Below the pieces are notes generated by a model that saw nothing but the letters and a program-made list of their open reading frames with translations, searched no databases and was not told the DNA's origin. Below, one piece after another: positions 6,860 through 14,584 of a stretch of DNA of 17,508 bases. A program made the translations under genes and the position numbers. The first letter of the stretch is position 1. Each line of letters begins with the position of its first letter. Source of the DNA: Kiloniellaceae bacterium (lineage in GTDB: Bacteria; Pseudomonadota; Alphaproteobacteria; Kiloniellales; Kiloniellaceae); contig JAJFGK010000050.1 of the NCBI GenBank assembly GCA_021776195.1, forward strand, positions 1 to 17,508. The letters run 5' to 3'.

Positions 6860-7765
6860 TCAGGTCGGGACGTTGATGCGAGAAAGGCGAGCGGCAGCTT
6901 TGGGGTGTTTGGCCACAAAACTCGCATACCATTCGATGCGCGTGCGCTCGGCCGGCTTCGTGTCGATTTCGCCAAGGTCGCGGACATCGATCGGGGCATT
7001 CTGGATGCCCTTCACACGGTCTGGGCCGAAGGCGACGGCATACATGGAGGCGGTGTCGAGATTGCTAGCGCCGTCGTTTTCGTCGAAGCCGAGAATGTCT
7101 TTGCCTGTCTCGTCTTCCTCGACAACGCCGATCGGCACCCCGGCATAGATCGCCATGCGCCGCCCCAGCGCATCCTGCCCATAGGTGATGTTCGGTGTTC
7201 CCTGCGCCAGGTCGGTGATCTTGCGCTGCACCGCCTTGTTCATCAGGAGAACCGAGGGCGTGCCAACCACAGCATCGATGAGGGCATTGACGTTCTTGAG
7301 CGTCAGCTGCGCGCCACCGCTGGCCAGCGCGATGTGCTGTGCGCCAGTGAGGCGGGCGTTGAGACCGTCGAACTCTCGCGGATTGGCCTCGCTGTTGCCA
7401 TCGAAGAAGGTTCGCAGCCAGACCAGAGCGAGGGCCTTGGCTTTCATCTGATCGTGGACCGAGCGAGCGCTTGCGCTGCCGGTGCCGGTCGCGAGCAGAA
7501 ACTTGTCGTAATCGGAGTCGCCGCCGGCGATCTTGAGAACTTCCGTGTCAGGCTGGATTACGCCGGTAGACTCCGTGAAGCTCTCGTTGATCCCGCGGAA
7601 GGCGATGCCCGGCAAGGTGTCTTCCTTGTTCCAGACGTAGGCGGGACCGTTGATGCTTTCGAACGCCATGCGCGCGAGGACTGGATTGTTGGCGACGATG
7701 ATCTCGACCACGCCTGCCGTAAGGGGGGTCGGATTCAGTTTCGCCCACTCGAGAAGGTTCAGCAT
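6860..7765 (-). CDS. Major capsid protein (HK97-fold, 301 aa)
   Basis: The start at 7765 has GAAAGG seven bases upstream and lies two bases after the scaffold stop; the open frame extends further upstream over the scaffold gene without support. The protein has features of a scaffold-dependent HK97-type coat: an N-arm, a central long helix (about residues 101-120) leading into WLRTFFDGN and a REFDGL loop (about 114-135), then a region with MNKAVQRKITDL and a C-terminal strand-rich domain with GVPIGVV. The FFxGN...EFDGL pattern recurs in phage major capsid proteins I recall. About 300 residues is normal for the family. No delta domain or protease gene is seen, consistent with the separate scaffold gene upstream. 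It assembles the icosahedral shell. Confidence 0.88.
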   Translation of the reverse strand: MLNLLEWAKLNPTPLTAGVVEIIVANNPVLARMAFESINGPAYVWNKEDTLPGIAFRGINESFTESTGVIQPDTEVLKIAGGDSDYDKFLLATGTGSASARSVHDQMKAKALALVWLRTFFDGNSEANPREFDGLNARLTGAQHIALASGGAQLTLKNVNALIDAVVGTPSVLLMNKAVQRKITDLAQGTPNITYGQDALGRRMAIYAGVPIGVVEEDETGKDILGFDENDGASNLDTASMYAVAFGPDRVKGIQNAPIDVRDLGEIDTKPAERTRIEWYASFVAKHPKAAARLSRINVPT

Positions 7766-7767
7766 GT

Positions 7768-8160
7768 TCAGCCTTTCTTCTGGTACCCGAGCGCCATCCG
7801 TTCGGAGGGCGGCAAGTCCCAAAGATCTACGTCAGGCGCCTGCGTCTTCGGCTTGCCGATGTCGGTCGCGGGAACTTCCGGGGCCGGCTGTTTGGCCGCC
7901 TCCCCAAAGATCCCCTTGGCCTTGGCCTTTTGGACCCAGGCTACGCGATCGGCTGGCGGCAACCCTTCCGGGATCAGGTCGCGAAAAGCCTCCGGCACTT
8001 CTGCGAGAATGGCATCGGCCATCTTCGCCATTTGGCTTTCGGCTTCCGTTCGCTTGCTGATTTCCTGGTCAAGGCGCGCTTTCGGGATGGTGTGCTCTGT
8101 CGCGGCACCCTTGGCGGGAGCGTCGATATCGGACGACGGGGCCGGGGTCTCATCGGTCAC
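7768..8160 (-). CDS. Capsid scaffold protein (130 aa)
   Basis: Starts with GTG at 8160, overlapping the portal stop by four bases (GTGA). It is a short, highly charged protein with a Pro/Ala-rich acidic N-terminus, then IPKARLDQEISKRTEAESQM (about residues 25-44), the P-K-x-R-L-x-x-x-x-x-x-R pattern seen in many phage scaffolds where a coiled coil follows. The C-terminal part is Pro-rich and ends in a basic tail that would contact the coat protein. Its place between portal and major capsid genes is the classical scaffold position. Scaffolds guide procapsid assembly and are then released. It is short for the family, but the order makes the call solid. Confidence 0.75.
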   Translation of the reverse strand: MTDETPAPSSDIDAPAKGAATEHTIPKARLDQEISKRTEAESQMAKMADAILAEVPEAFRDLIPEGLPPADRVAWVQKAKAKGIFGEAAKQPAPEVPATDIGKPKTQAPDVDLWDLPPSERMALGYQKKG

Positions 8161-9521
8161 TGTTGAGTGTCCTCAATTGCGGGGAAGGCTGGCCCAGGCA
8201 GGGCCGGCGCGAAGATGGCAGTTTCCTGCTGACGGGCCTGGAGGATCTGGAGCGCTTCCTGGCGGTCGCGAAGGTCTGGGTTGTCGCTCATTAACGCGTC
8301 AACCGGGGACCACAGGCCCAAGTCGATGCGGCGTTGATAGTTTTCCAATTTGTCTTTTTCAGAGAGCGATTCGCCGATTTCCCCGAAGTCGACCGACAGG
8401 GCCGCGGCCTCGGGAATTGAGCCGGGCCGGTGCGTGTTCGTGACCCGCTTGACGACTTCGAACAGGCGCATTTCGTAGCGGCGCCAGAGATCAACGTCGT
8501 CTTGCCGGGCTTCCAGCAGGTCGCGGTTCTCGGCGTTTTTAGCGGCGGCCGATTCTGCCTTGGGGTCGATCTCGAAGACGTTTGCGGCCAGGTCGTTTGC
8601 GACCGCTGTTTGCTTCACCAGGAACTCGATCGATTGCAGGACGGGCTCGAGGTTACCTTCTGGCACGGCGAAGCCGAATTTTGTGGCAGGATCGGGAAAT
8701 GTGATCATCGAGTGTGGCCCGAAATCGATCCGTTCGCCGTCAGGGCTGTACCCGGTCGCATATGCCTGACCATGGGTCTGCCATTCTATGGCTCGCCAGA
8801 GGTTGGCTAGTGCCACGTTGACCGCGCGTTGTGCTTCGATCAGATCGTCGCCGCCCGCGAGGAAGAAATCGCCATCGGGCTCTCGGTCAAAGAGCGGCAC
8901 GAAGGGCAGGACGCCATAAGGATTTACGTTGCCGCGGTTGCCGGGAATCGGAAGGGGCCGCCCGACCGCGTCAACCTTGCGATAGGTTGTCGGGACCCAA
9001 TCGCTGTAGGTTACATCCTGCGCTCGGGCGGCCGCGTGTGTGACGATGGCCCTGGTCGGCACCGCGGGATTGTCGTCGCACACCACATCGATGATAGAGG
9101 GAGGCAGGACAGACAGCGATGGTGAGTCGGCCGTGGCGTCCCAGGCTACCTGGATCATCGACGTTTTCAGAAGTTTGGTAAGCCTGTTGGCTTTTTTTAG
9201 AACCGTGTCGGCCGCCATCGCCTCGTAGAGTGCGCGGCCTTCGTCGTCATCCCAACCTTCGAAGGCTCGGACCGGCGCGACCTTGAAGACCATCGATTTC
9301 TTATCGATGACCTTCCTCACAAGGTTGATGAAGAACAGCCTGAAATCGCTAGGCTCTGCCCACCGCGCCTGGATCAGCTTGAGCAGGTCCGCGCATTGCT
9401 GGTCGCGGTAGTAGTCGAGAAACAGCTGAGCGCGATCCTTCCGCGCCTTTGAGGCCCGGACGATTTTGAGAAGTTCGCTTTCACGATTGAAAAATGGGAT
9501 TGTAACTATTGCCACCGACAA
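8157..9521 (-). CDS. Portal protein (about 454 aa)
   Basis: Size, position after the large terminase and sequence fit a portal. A helical N-terminus contains the RAQLFLDYYRDQQ region, followed by a wing of mixed strands, a central GGDDLIEAQRAVNVALANLWRA helix (about 225-245), and a C-terminal helical clip/crown with IDPKAESAAAKNAENR and the KDKLENYQRRIDLGLWSPVDAL segment typical of portal C-termini. Portals form the dodecameric ring at one capsid vertex through which DNA is packaged and ejected. The start codon is not certain: TTG at 9521 (used here) or GTG at 9515, the latter better spaced from a GGGAA upstream. The gene follows the terminase by 27 bp and overlaps the scaffold gene start by four bases. 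Confidence 0.88.
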   Translation of the reverse strand: MSVAIVTIPFFNRESELLKIVRASKARKDRAQLFLDYYRDQQCADLLKLIQARWAEPSDFRLFFINLVRKVIDKKSMVFKVAPVRAFEGWDDDEGRALYEAMAADTVLKKANRLTKLLKTSMIQVAWDATADSPSLSVLPPSIIDVVCDDNPAVPTRAIVTHAAARAQDVTYSDWVPTTYRKVDAVGRPLPIPGNRGNVNPYGVLPFVPLFDREPDGDFFLAGGDDLIEAQRAVNVALANLWRAIEWQTHGQAYATGYSPDGERIDFGPHSMITFPDPATKFGFAVPEGNLEPVLQSIEFLVKQTAVANDLAANVFEIDPKAESAAAKNAENRDLLEARQDDVDLWRRYEMRLFEVVKRVTNTHRPGSIPEAAALSVDFGEIGESLSEKDKLENYQRRIDLGLWSPVDALMSDNPDLRDRQEALQILQARQQETAIFAPALPGPAFPAIEDTQQ

Positions 9522-9548
9522 GTTCCCGACAAGTGATGGCTAAGGACA

Positions 9549-11192
9549 CTACCTCAGAATGCTGTGATGTCCAATATTAATCACCTTCTTTTCAAAGAAT
9601 TGTGCTTGTGAGTATTTCGTACTATTTGTGTTTTCTTCGTAATATTTGTATAGATTTGCGAATTTTTGGTACGAGCGACATTCCTGCGAGCACAAGGGAA
9701 TGAGGCTTCCGCCGTTCAGGATGCACTGCGCGGCGACGTGTTTTCGGGCGTCGCAATTGATGCCGTTGAGCTCGTAGGGATTCAAAACGAATTCGCGAAT
9801 CGCATAGATGGCCCAGGCGAGCGAGTAGACGTGATCGTCGTGACAGCCCTTCGCGTGAGAGAATTTCGCTACCATGCGACCGTCGTTGGTCTGCACCACC
9901 TCGTGTTCGAAAGTCACCATTTCGGCCAGCAGCTTTTCGAAGCTCTCATGGATATGAAGCCGGCCTTCCGCGGCGGCGCCATAAAGCGCGTTGAAGGCGT
10001 TGGACTGCCGGTCCAAAGTCGGTGAGACAATTTCGTGCGCAAAACCCTGTTCGGCGCACCAAGCCGAAATGTCTTGCGCGTTGTAATGCTCGAGCGCCGC
10101 CCGCTTCATTTGCCAGTCGTCGCGATATCGATTGAGGGTCCGTTTGATCAGCATTCCCATCGAGAGGGCGATGCTGTCGGACGCCAGGACGAAGAAATGC
10201 TCTTCCTCGGCAATCGTGGTCTTGAGCACCGCGGTGCAGACCGTTGCATCCCCGTGCTTCGACATGCCGTAGGCCCGGTCCAGGCCGCCGCCGACGACAT
10301 AGGCCGCACCCTGGACGATGGCCTCGGGGTCCAGCGCATAGCTGTCGCGGCAGGCTTCCAGAATCTCTTCCGGGAACAGCCGGGCCGAAGACGCTTGCCA
10401 GGAGTTCAGGTGCATGGCGCCGAACTCGGCTGGCGTCATCTGGGCGGCCCGCGAGCGCAACCGGATCGGGGAAATCCAAGGCGGCGAATTGGCGATAGCA
10501 TCCTCGAGGTCGCGGTACTCGATGTAGGAAAAAAACAGCGCCGGATCCTCGCCAGCCTCGGCAAGCTTCCAGAGGCCGTAGAGGGGTGAGGACATGGCGC
10601 CTGTCGTGCTGTCGACCAGGACTATCCCGTCGCTGCTGTCGATCGTCTGGGAGGCGCAGACCTGGTAGACAGCATCGGAGCGCGCGGCGTGCAGTTCGGA
10701 GACTTGGGCAATCGAGAGCTTTTTCCCGTGCAGCACCTTGGCGTTGGCCGGGTACCCCTGGATCCAGTTCTTGAGCGCCGGATAGTCAATCCTGTCCCGG
10801 AACACCCGTATTTGGCCCTTGTCGACCATTGCCTTGCTAAAGGGCGTTTCCTCCAGGCAGGACTTGACCAGGTGAAAACCGGTATCGACGGATTGCTTTT
10901 CCGAGTTTGCGACAATGGCCACGCTCTGCGTCTTCCTCGTCAGGAAGCGCCAGGTGATGATGAGGGCCGAAATGACCGTCTTTCCGTGCCGCTTCGGCCA
11001 GCAAAAGACGACGGTCGAGTAGTCGCCGTCCAGGGCCTCGATGATCGCGGCACGCACCCGCTCATTGGGGACTTCGTAAGGCTGGAAACCGCCGTCTTCA
11101 CTCGGGATCATCGGCTTGGTGTCTTCAACCCAGGCAAAGAATCCGGCCGATCCGGGCTGGCGCCAGCGCTCGATATCGAATTTCTTGGTCAT
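9549..11192 (-). CDS. Terminase large subunit with unusual C-terminal tail (547 aa)
   Basis: The packaging motor ATPase and nuclease. Walker A is WPKRHGKT at residues 65-72. The likely Walker B is LSIAQVSELH at 159-168, where Ser takes the place of the usual first Asp before Glu166. A VDSTTG motif at 193-198 fits the coupling motif. The nuclease domain shows GGGLDRA (Asp305), GDATVC (Asp315) and a C-terminal HDDHVYSLAWA (Asp452/Asp453), the expected acidic residues. Typical members end soon after this helix. Here some 75 residues follow, first Cys-rich (Cys480, 490, 501, 505), then from about residue 503 encoded by markedly AT-rich DNA (9549-9685). The start overlaps the MuF-like stop by four bases. 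The core call is firm; the tail is unexplained. Confidence 0.93.
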   Translation of the reverse strand: MTKKFDIERWRQPGSAGFFAWVEDTKPMIPSEDGGFQPYEVPNERVRAAIIEALDGDYSTVVFCWPKRHGKTVISALIITWRFLTRKTQSVAIVANSEKQSVDTGFHLVKSCLEETPFSKAMVDKGQIRVFRDRIDYPALKNWIQGYPANAKVLHGKKLSIAQVSELHAARSDAVYQVCASQTIDSSDGIVLVDSTTGAMSSPLYGLWKLAEAGEDPALFFSYIEYRDLEDAIANSPPWISPIRLRSRAAQMTPAEFGAMHLNSWQASSARLFPEEILEACRDSYALDPEAIVQGAAYVVGGGLDRAYGMSKHGDATVCTAVLKTTIAEEEHFFVLASDSIALSMGMLIKRTLNRYRDDWQMKRAALEHYNAQDISAWCAEQGFAHEIVSPTLDRQSNAFNALYGAAAEGRLHIHESFEKLLAEMVTFEHEVVQTNDGRMVAKFSHAKGCHDDHVYSLAWAIYAIREFVLNPYELNGINCDARKHVAAQCILNGGSLIPLCSQECRSYQKFANLYKYYEENTNSTKYSQAQFFEKKVINIGHHSILR

Positions 11193-12184
11193 GCGGTTTC
11201 CAGTTCCTTGGGGTAGAGGCGCTTGAGCTCACCGAGACTGAGCTCGCGGTCGACCGTCGCGAAGGCGTCGAGCGGAACCCCGTTTTTCCAAGCTCGCCAC
11301 TTCGCTTGCGATCCGAATGCCTCGACCTGGAATGCCCGGTCCTGGCGGCGCAGGAAGGTCTCGAATTTCGTCTTGGACTTGACCGGCCCGCCGGCCGCCG
11401 CGCGATCGCCGGCAAGATCCTCCTGGCCGATCAGCATCGGGACCGCGGCAGACCGGCAGTTCGGGTGGCGAGGCGGGAAGGGGGCCGATCCGTCGTCAAC
11501 CGAGAAGACCTGACCATCGAGCCCGGCACAGATCAGCGATGACGCCGAATCGAGCGTCGCGACGAAGCGCCACCGGTCGCTGATATCGCGATTGGCTTGC
11601 ATGGTCCGCTGTCTCGCCCGGTTGCCGGTTGAGTTGAGCGAGGTCCGCGCCAACTTCTCAGCGGAAGCCCGGGACAGGTCGCCGACCCGCTCCAGGCGCT
11701 TGCGCACGTCGGGCAGGCGCTCGCCCAAGCTGACAGCCTGGCGCAGTTCACTCTCGACCCGTCGCATGGTCTTGACGCCAAGGTCATCGCCCCACCTGGA
11801 CCAGGAGAGGCCATCGGCGGGGATGTCCTTGACCGCCGCCAAGGCATCGACCGGCACCATGGTGAAGTCCGCCACAACGCCTTTCTCTGCGACCTTGAAG
11901 GCATTGCGGGTCGCTGGGCCGACGGTCTCAAGCACCGCGTCCTGTGCGCCGGAGACGGCGCCTGACAGCCGCTCCGAGAGCGCAGCCTGTGCCGCGACGA
12001 TCTCGCCTCGTACCGCCGTGAGCCGATCCAGCGTGAAGGTCTCTGTGCCGGCCCGCTTCCGGATCTGCCGTTCGATCTCTTCCAGGGCACTGTTGATGTC
12101 GCCCGCCATCGTGCGCAGGGTCCGCCTGCCCACGCCCTCAAGGCGCAGGTGGTAGCGGAGAACGCTGTCGGTCGTGCTGATCAT
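11189..12184 (-). CDS. MuF/SPP1-gp7-like minor head protein (331 aa)
   Basis: Residues about 170-250 carry the head-morphogenesis domain: ARTSLNSTGNRARQRTM, then RWRFVATLDSASSLICAGLDGQVF and the signature PPRHPNCRSAAVPM with Cys219, His240 and Cys243, thought to bind metal. The C-terminal FETFLRRQDRAFQ and ELSLGELKRLYP segments are also usual for this family. These proteins are carried in a few copies inside the capsid, bound to the portal, and affect DNA delivery. In most phages the gene follows the portal; here it precedes the terminase. Both ends overlap neighbours by four bases (ATGA), indicating coupled translation. The N-terminal 160 residues are helical and not recognised. Confidence 0.88.
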   Translation of the reverse strand: MISTTDSVLRYHLRLEGVGRRTLRTMAGDINSALEEIERQIRKRAGTETFTLDRLTAVRGEIVAAQAALSERLSGAVSGAQDAVLETVGPATRNAFKVAEKGVVADFTMVPVDALAAVKDIPADGLSWSRWGDDLGVKTMRRVESELRQAVSLGERLPDVRKRLERVGDLSRASAEKLARTSLNSTGNRARQRTMQANRDISDRWRFVATLDSASSLICAGLDGQVFSVDDGSAPFPPRHPNCRSAAVPMLIGQEDLAGDRAAAGGPVKSKTKFETFLRRQDRAFQVEAFGSQAKWRAWKNGVPLDAFATVDRELSLGELKRLYPKELETA

Positions 12185-12573
12185 TGGTCGGCCGCCAGGA
12201 TCGCCGCGGCGTGGTCGTCAGGGTCGGAGGCTTCCGGCTCTTCCTCAGCGCTGTTCTTGCGGACCAAGCCGAGGCGGACCAAGCCGGCCATGACGGCGCG
12301 GCTGGTCTCATCAAGCCTGAGCCGAGGGTCGGTCAACTCGCCGTGTAGGGTGTGCTTGGCGTCCAGCAGGTCGCACTTCACGATCGCAGCGGCCAGGCGC
12401 TCAATGTAGATCTGTTCACCGGCGGCCGGCTCGCCAAGCTGCGCGGTCAGGTCTTTGACAATCTGGATGAAACGGCGCGCTTCCTCGGTGCGCCCGTCGA
12501 TGCGCTTTCCACCGATGAGGATCGTGCGCTCGCCATGGTAACCGGCGGGTAGGCGGCGGGAGGATTTACCCAT
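12181..12573 (-). CDS. Small protein at the head of the packaging run, possible TerS-like (130 aa)
   Basis: The start at 12573 is chosen for AGGGG nine bases upstream. The sequence opens with a basic GKSSRRLPAGYHGERT, then a strand-turn (ILIGGKRIDGRTEEARRF) and a helical domain through GLVRLGLVRKN, ending in an acidic tail. A KRIDGRT-x-x-AR...helix pattern recurs in small proteins preceding phage packaging genes in Alphaproteobacteria, from memory. A small terminase subunit, which recognises the packaging site, would be expected near here, and this is the only candidate by size and position, but no clear HTH is visible. It overlaps the MuF-like gene by four bases. Treat the TerS role as inference. 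Confidence 0.6.
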   Translation of the reverse strand: MGKSSRRLPAGYHGERTILIGGKRIDGRTEEARRFIQIVKDLTAQLGEPAAGEQIYIERLAAAIVKCDLLDAKHTLHGELTDPRLRLDETSRAVMAGLVRLGLVRKNSAEEEPEASDPDDHAAAILAADQ

Positions 12574-12740
12574 TGTGGCGGACCCCTGGAAGCAACACCG
12601 ATGCAACACGCTGCGAAAACCGTAACGCTTTCAAAGCTCTGCGAGGGAACAGCGGATACACAATCCGATGTTCGGTGAAAGACAGATCAAAGAGGCGAGG
12701 GAAGGACGGCCAAGCCAGGGGCAGCCGCGAGGGCGACGCA

Positions 12741-13226
12741 TTATTCATCCGCGGTCTCTCCTTCGGCTGCCAAGTGCCAGCGTTCGAACCTCTCGGGATC
12801 TGTCATGAGCCATTCTTCGAAGCGCCAATAGCTTTGCAGGTCCATGCTCTCGAACATCTCGGGGCGGACAGCGCTTTGGTCGAGGCCGCAGGTCTCGGCA
12901 GCGAACTTGGGCAGTAGGGACTTCTCGTAGCTGTCGAGTGAACCGAACGGGTCGCTTGGGTAGTAGATCGCGCAGAACAGTTCGCGGGCTTCCTGCTCAC
13001 GCTGCATGGCCGTCTCTTTCGAAGTCGAATCTTCCCCCTCCGCGCTATGCGGGAGGTCGGTGGGTTCATTATGCGGGTTCCTATAAGGGTTTGGCGGAAC
13101 GTGGGTTCCGGTTCGAGCGGAACGTGGGTTCCGGTTCAACAGGAACTCCTGTTCCGGTGTAAGCGGAACGCTGGTTCCGGTTCGTTGGCCCTTGGAGCGG
13201 AACCCGGGTTCCGGTTTGCTAATCAT
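12741..13226 (-). CDS. Protein with palindrome-encoded N-terminal third (161 aa)
   Basis: The start at 13226 has AAGGA nine bases upstream and overlaps the stop of the upstream HTH gene; an ATG at 13244 in the same frame is the alternative. Roughly residues 4-50 are encoded by the GGAAC-N4-GTTCC array. Because its period is 23 bp, the protein cycles through EPGFRS, RTGTSVP, PEQEFLL, NRNPRS and RTGTHVP, probably a disordered linker. The C-terminal part (about 75-160) is acidic and helical, with Tyr/Trp-containing segments (CAIYYPSDPFGSLDSYEKSL, SYWRFEEWLMTDPERFERWH), and not recognised. It may have been one gene with the upstream winged-HTH protein, now split. A phage replication or regulatory function is likely from context only. 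Confidence 0.6.
   Translation of the reverse strand: MISKPEPGFRSKGQRTGTSVPLTPEQEFLLNRNPRSARTGTHVPPNPYRNPHNEPTDLPHSAEGEDSTSKETAMQREQEARELFCAIYYPSDPFGSLDSYEKSLLPKFAAETCGLDQSAVRPEMFESMDLQSYWRFEEWLMTDPERFERWHLAAEGETADE
13096..13212. repeat. Five-copy GGAAC-N4-GTTCC palindrome array (iteron/operator-like)
   Basis: Perfect dyads GGAAC-N4-GTTCC occupy 13096-13109, 13119-13132, 13142-13155, 13165-13178 and 13199-13212. Starts are 23, 23, 23 and 34 bp apart, so the last spacing is longer by 11 bp, about one helical turn. The central four bases differ (GTGG, GTGG, TCCT, GCTG, CCGG), and flanks are often CG on the left and GGTTC on the right. Half-sites continue leftward (GTTCC at 13077-13081). Regular phasing with variable centres is what cooperative protein binding gives. 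The array begins just past the winged-HTH gene, so that protein is the likely ligand. It could be a replication origin or an operator. Confidence 0.85.
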
Positions 13227-13596
13227 CGAAAGATCCTTTTTCATGCTGATCTACGACGCCAGAAAGGTTCGGGGTGTAGAGGTGCGAGTGCCCCTCTTTC
13301 GACCTGAAAAACCACCGTGAATTGACGAGGTGTTTTACGGACTTTCGAACGGCGCGATCGGTTATCCTGAGGCGGTCGGCGAGCGTCTTTTGTGATGGCC
13401 AGGCGTGTCCGAATTTCGGGTTCGATTGGTTGCCGTTCATGAACTCTGTTACCAACAGGATGCCGATCAGCCGGGTCGAATGTGAAAACTGGGCCTCTTT
13501 GGTTAGCTGTTGGATGAAAATCATTCGCGCTCTCGATCTTTCAGTCGGTGTCATAGACCGAAGTTTTTCTGCCTCCGCGGCGGCGAAAGGGTTCAC
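13219..13596 (-). CDS. Winged helix-turn-helix replication/regulatory protein (125 aa)
   Basis: Starts with GTG at 13596, three bases after the stop of the excisionase-like gene, so translation is probably coupled. Residues about 65-110 are a winged HTH of the HTH_36 type: AWPSQKTLADRLRITDRAVR as the HTH, then KHLVNSRWFF and a wing with EGHSHLYTPNL, the pattern seen in N-terminal domains of phage and plasmid replication initiators and regulators. The N-terminal 60 residues are helical. There is no catalytic domain. It ends inside the start of the next gene and directly abuts the palindrome array, a classic arrangement of a DNA-binding protein beside its sites. Whether it initiates replication or represses cannot be told. 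Confidence 0.78.
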   Translation of the reverse strand: MNPFAAAEAEKLRSMTPTERSRARMIFIQQLTKEAQFSHSTRLIGILLVTEFMNGNQSNPKFGHAWPSQKTLADRLRITDRAVRKSVKHLVNSRWFFRSKEGHSHLYTPNLSGVVDQHEKGSFDD

Positions 13597-13599
13597 GGG

Positions 13600-13842
13600 T
13601 CATGGGCCTTTGGGCCGGCTCTTTTCGGCCGCGGCCTCGCACTGGTCCAGCCAGGCGAGCAGCGACGACTTTTTGGCGACGAGCGGGCAGGTGCGGCCGG
13701 TGCCGAGCTTGAAGGCTGGGATCTGGCCTTCGCGAATGAGATTTCGGACGGTCGATTCCTCGAGCTCTAGAAACTCTGCGATCTTCGGAATGCCGTAGCA
13801 GAGAGCGGCCGGCGAATTTATCGTACTTGCTTTGTTCTTCAT
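13600..13842 (-). CDS. Excisionase-family HTH protein (80 aa)
   Basis: A compact DNA-binding protein with an excisionase/AlpA-like HTH: IPKIAEFLELEESTVRNLI (about residues 18-36), then REGQIPAFKLGTGRTCPLVA as the wing and SSLLAWLDQCE as the last helix. The length fits the family. GGGAG lies about 10 bases before the ATG. It follows the MerR-like regulator by 40 bp and precedes the winged-HTH gene by three, in the first operon leftward from the integrase. Such proteins bend the attachment DNA to drive excision, or activate early promoters. The family is clear; which of the two roles applies is inference. Confidence 0.8.
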   Translation of the reverse strand: MKNKASTINSPAALCYGIPKIAEFLELEESTVRNLIREGQIPAFKLGTGRTCPLVAKKSSLLAWLDQCEAAAEKSRPKGP

Positions 13843-13882
13843 GGGGTTGAGTTCTCCCGACAGTGGCGCAGTCCCCTATCTG

Positions 13883-14584
13883 CTAAGGTTTGGAAAGGTC
13901 GGCGATTGCCCTGGCCGCGACGACGCGGACCGACAGGCTAAGGTTTACGATGATCCGCACGCGGGCGCGTTGGCGGGCCTCGCGGAACTCCTCACGCTTG
14001 TCCAGACGGTCGTCTATTGCCGGCCGGTCGTCGCCGTCGTCGTCAAGGTCGAAAGGCTTGAAGCTGCTTGGCAAGGCCGTTACCTCGATCTCCTGACCGC
14101 GACCCCACTTCGAGATTTCGCAGACTGGGTCACCCACAGCCCGTTCGTAACGTCCGCCCTCGGGGTGCACTTTCATGACGTAGCGGCCGTCTATGATCTC
14201 CAGGTAGACATCGTCTTCGGTGAGGGCGGTCGGATCTTCCAGTGCCCAATCGTAAGCTCCCGGGTTGATTCGGAATGCGAAATCGGTGTCGTGAGAGTCG
14301 GACTCGCCGAATAGGGCGTTGATGAGGATCGTCGCAGAGACGATCGGAACTCCGGCATCGCAGAGAGCTCCAGCGAGTGCCAACTTGTACAACGTGTGGT
14401 CACCGAAAAGCCGTGGCGCGCCTTGATGGCCGCCTCCTCCGAGAGTCTCGACCAGTCCTCGGCGGCTTAGCAAATTCAGATTGCCGACCGAAATCCCGGT
14501 GTATTCCGAGGTTTTGCCTATCAGATAGATGCCGAATGAATTTGCTGTCGCCATACGAAGAGGAATGCTATAAACTTTAATCAT
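13883..14584 (-). CDS. MerR-like transcriptional regulator of the element (233 aa)
   Basis: The N-terminal part reads as a MerR-type DNA-binding domain: FGIYLIGKTSEYTGISVGNL, then a SRRGLVETLGGGG wing and RLFGDHTLYKLALAGALCDAGV helices (about residues 15-75). The C-terminal two thirds are acidic and strand-rich with an ExxD-rich tract (FDLDDDGDDRPAIDD) and a basic tail; I do not recognise this part, which may sense a ligand or a partner. Start: ATG at 14584 used here, ATG at 14554 also possible; neither has a ribosome site, but a TATATT lies 7 bases before the first (14597-14592 on the minus strand), so a leaderless message is possible. It diverges from the integrase across 43 bp and is the natural candidate for the lysogeny regulator. 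Confidence 0.7.
   Translation of the reverse strand: MIKVYSIPLRMATANSFGIYLIGKTSEYTGISVGNLNLLSRRGLVETLGGGGHQGAPRLFGDHTLYKLALAGALCDAGVPIVSATILINALFGESDSHDTDFAFRINPGAYDWALEDPTALTEDDVYLEIIDGRYVMKVHPEGGRYERAVGDPVCEISKWGRGQEIEVTALPSSFKPFDLDDDGDDRPAIDDRLDKREEFREARQRARVRIIVNLSLSVRVVAARAIADLSKP

Noticed and set aside
6905..8443. Long plus-strand open frame of 512 codons
   Set aside because: Antisense to the major capsid, scaffold and portal genes, each of which has recognisable motifs, well-placed starts and tight spacing. The plus-strand product resembles nothing I know.
12566..12748. 60-codon minus-strand frame filling the gap between the 161-aa gene and the possible TerS-like gene
   Set aside because: Its ATG overlaps the upstream stop, which is suggestive, but composition is atypical (many Arg, Leu, Pro, Phe), there is no ribosome site and no recognisable motif. 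Left out; the gap more likely holds a promoter or leader.
13096..13212. CRISPR array
   Set aside because: The repeated unit is a 14-bp dyad with 23-bp period and only 9 bp between units, far too short for spacers, and it is translated; no cas genes.
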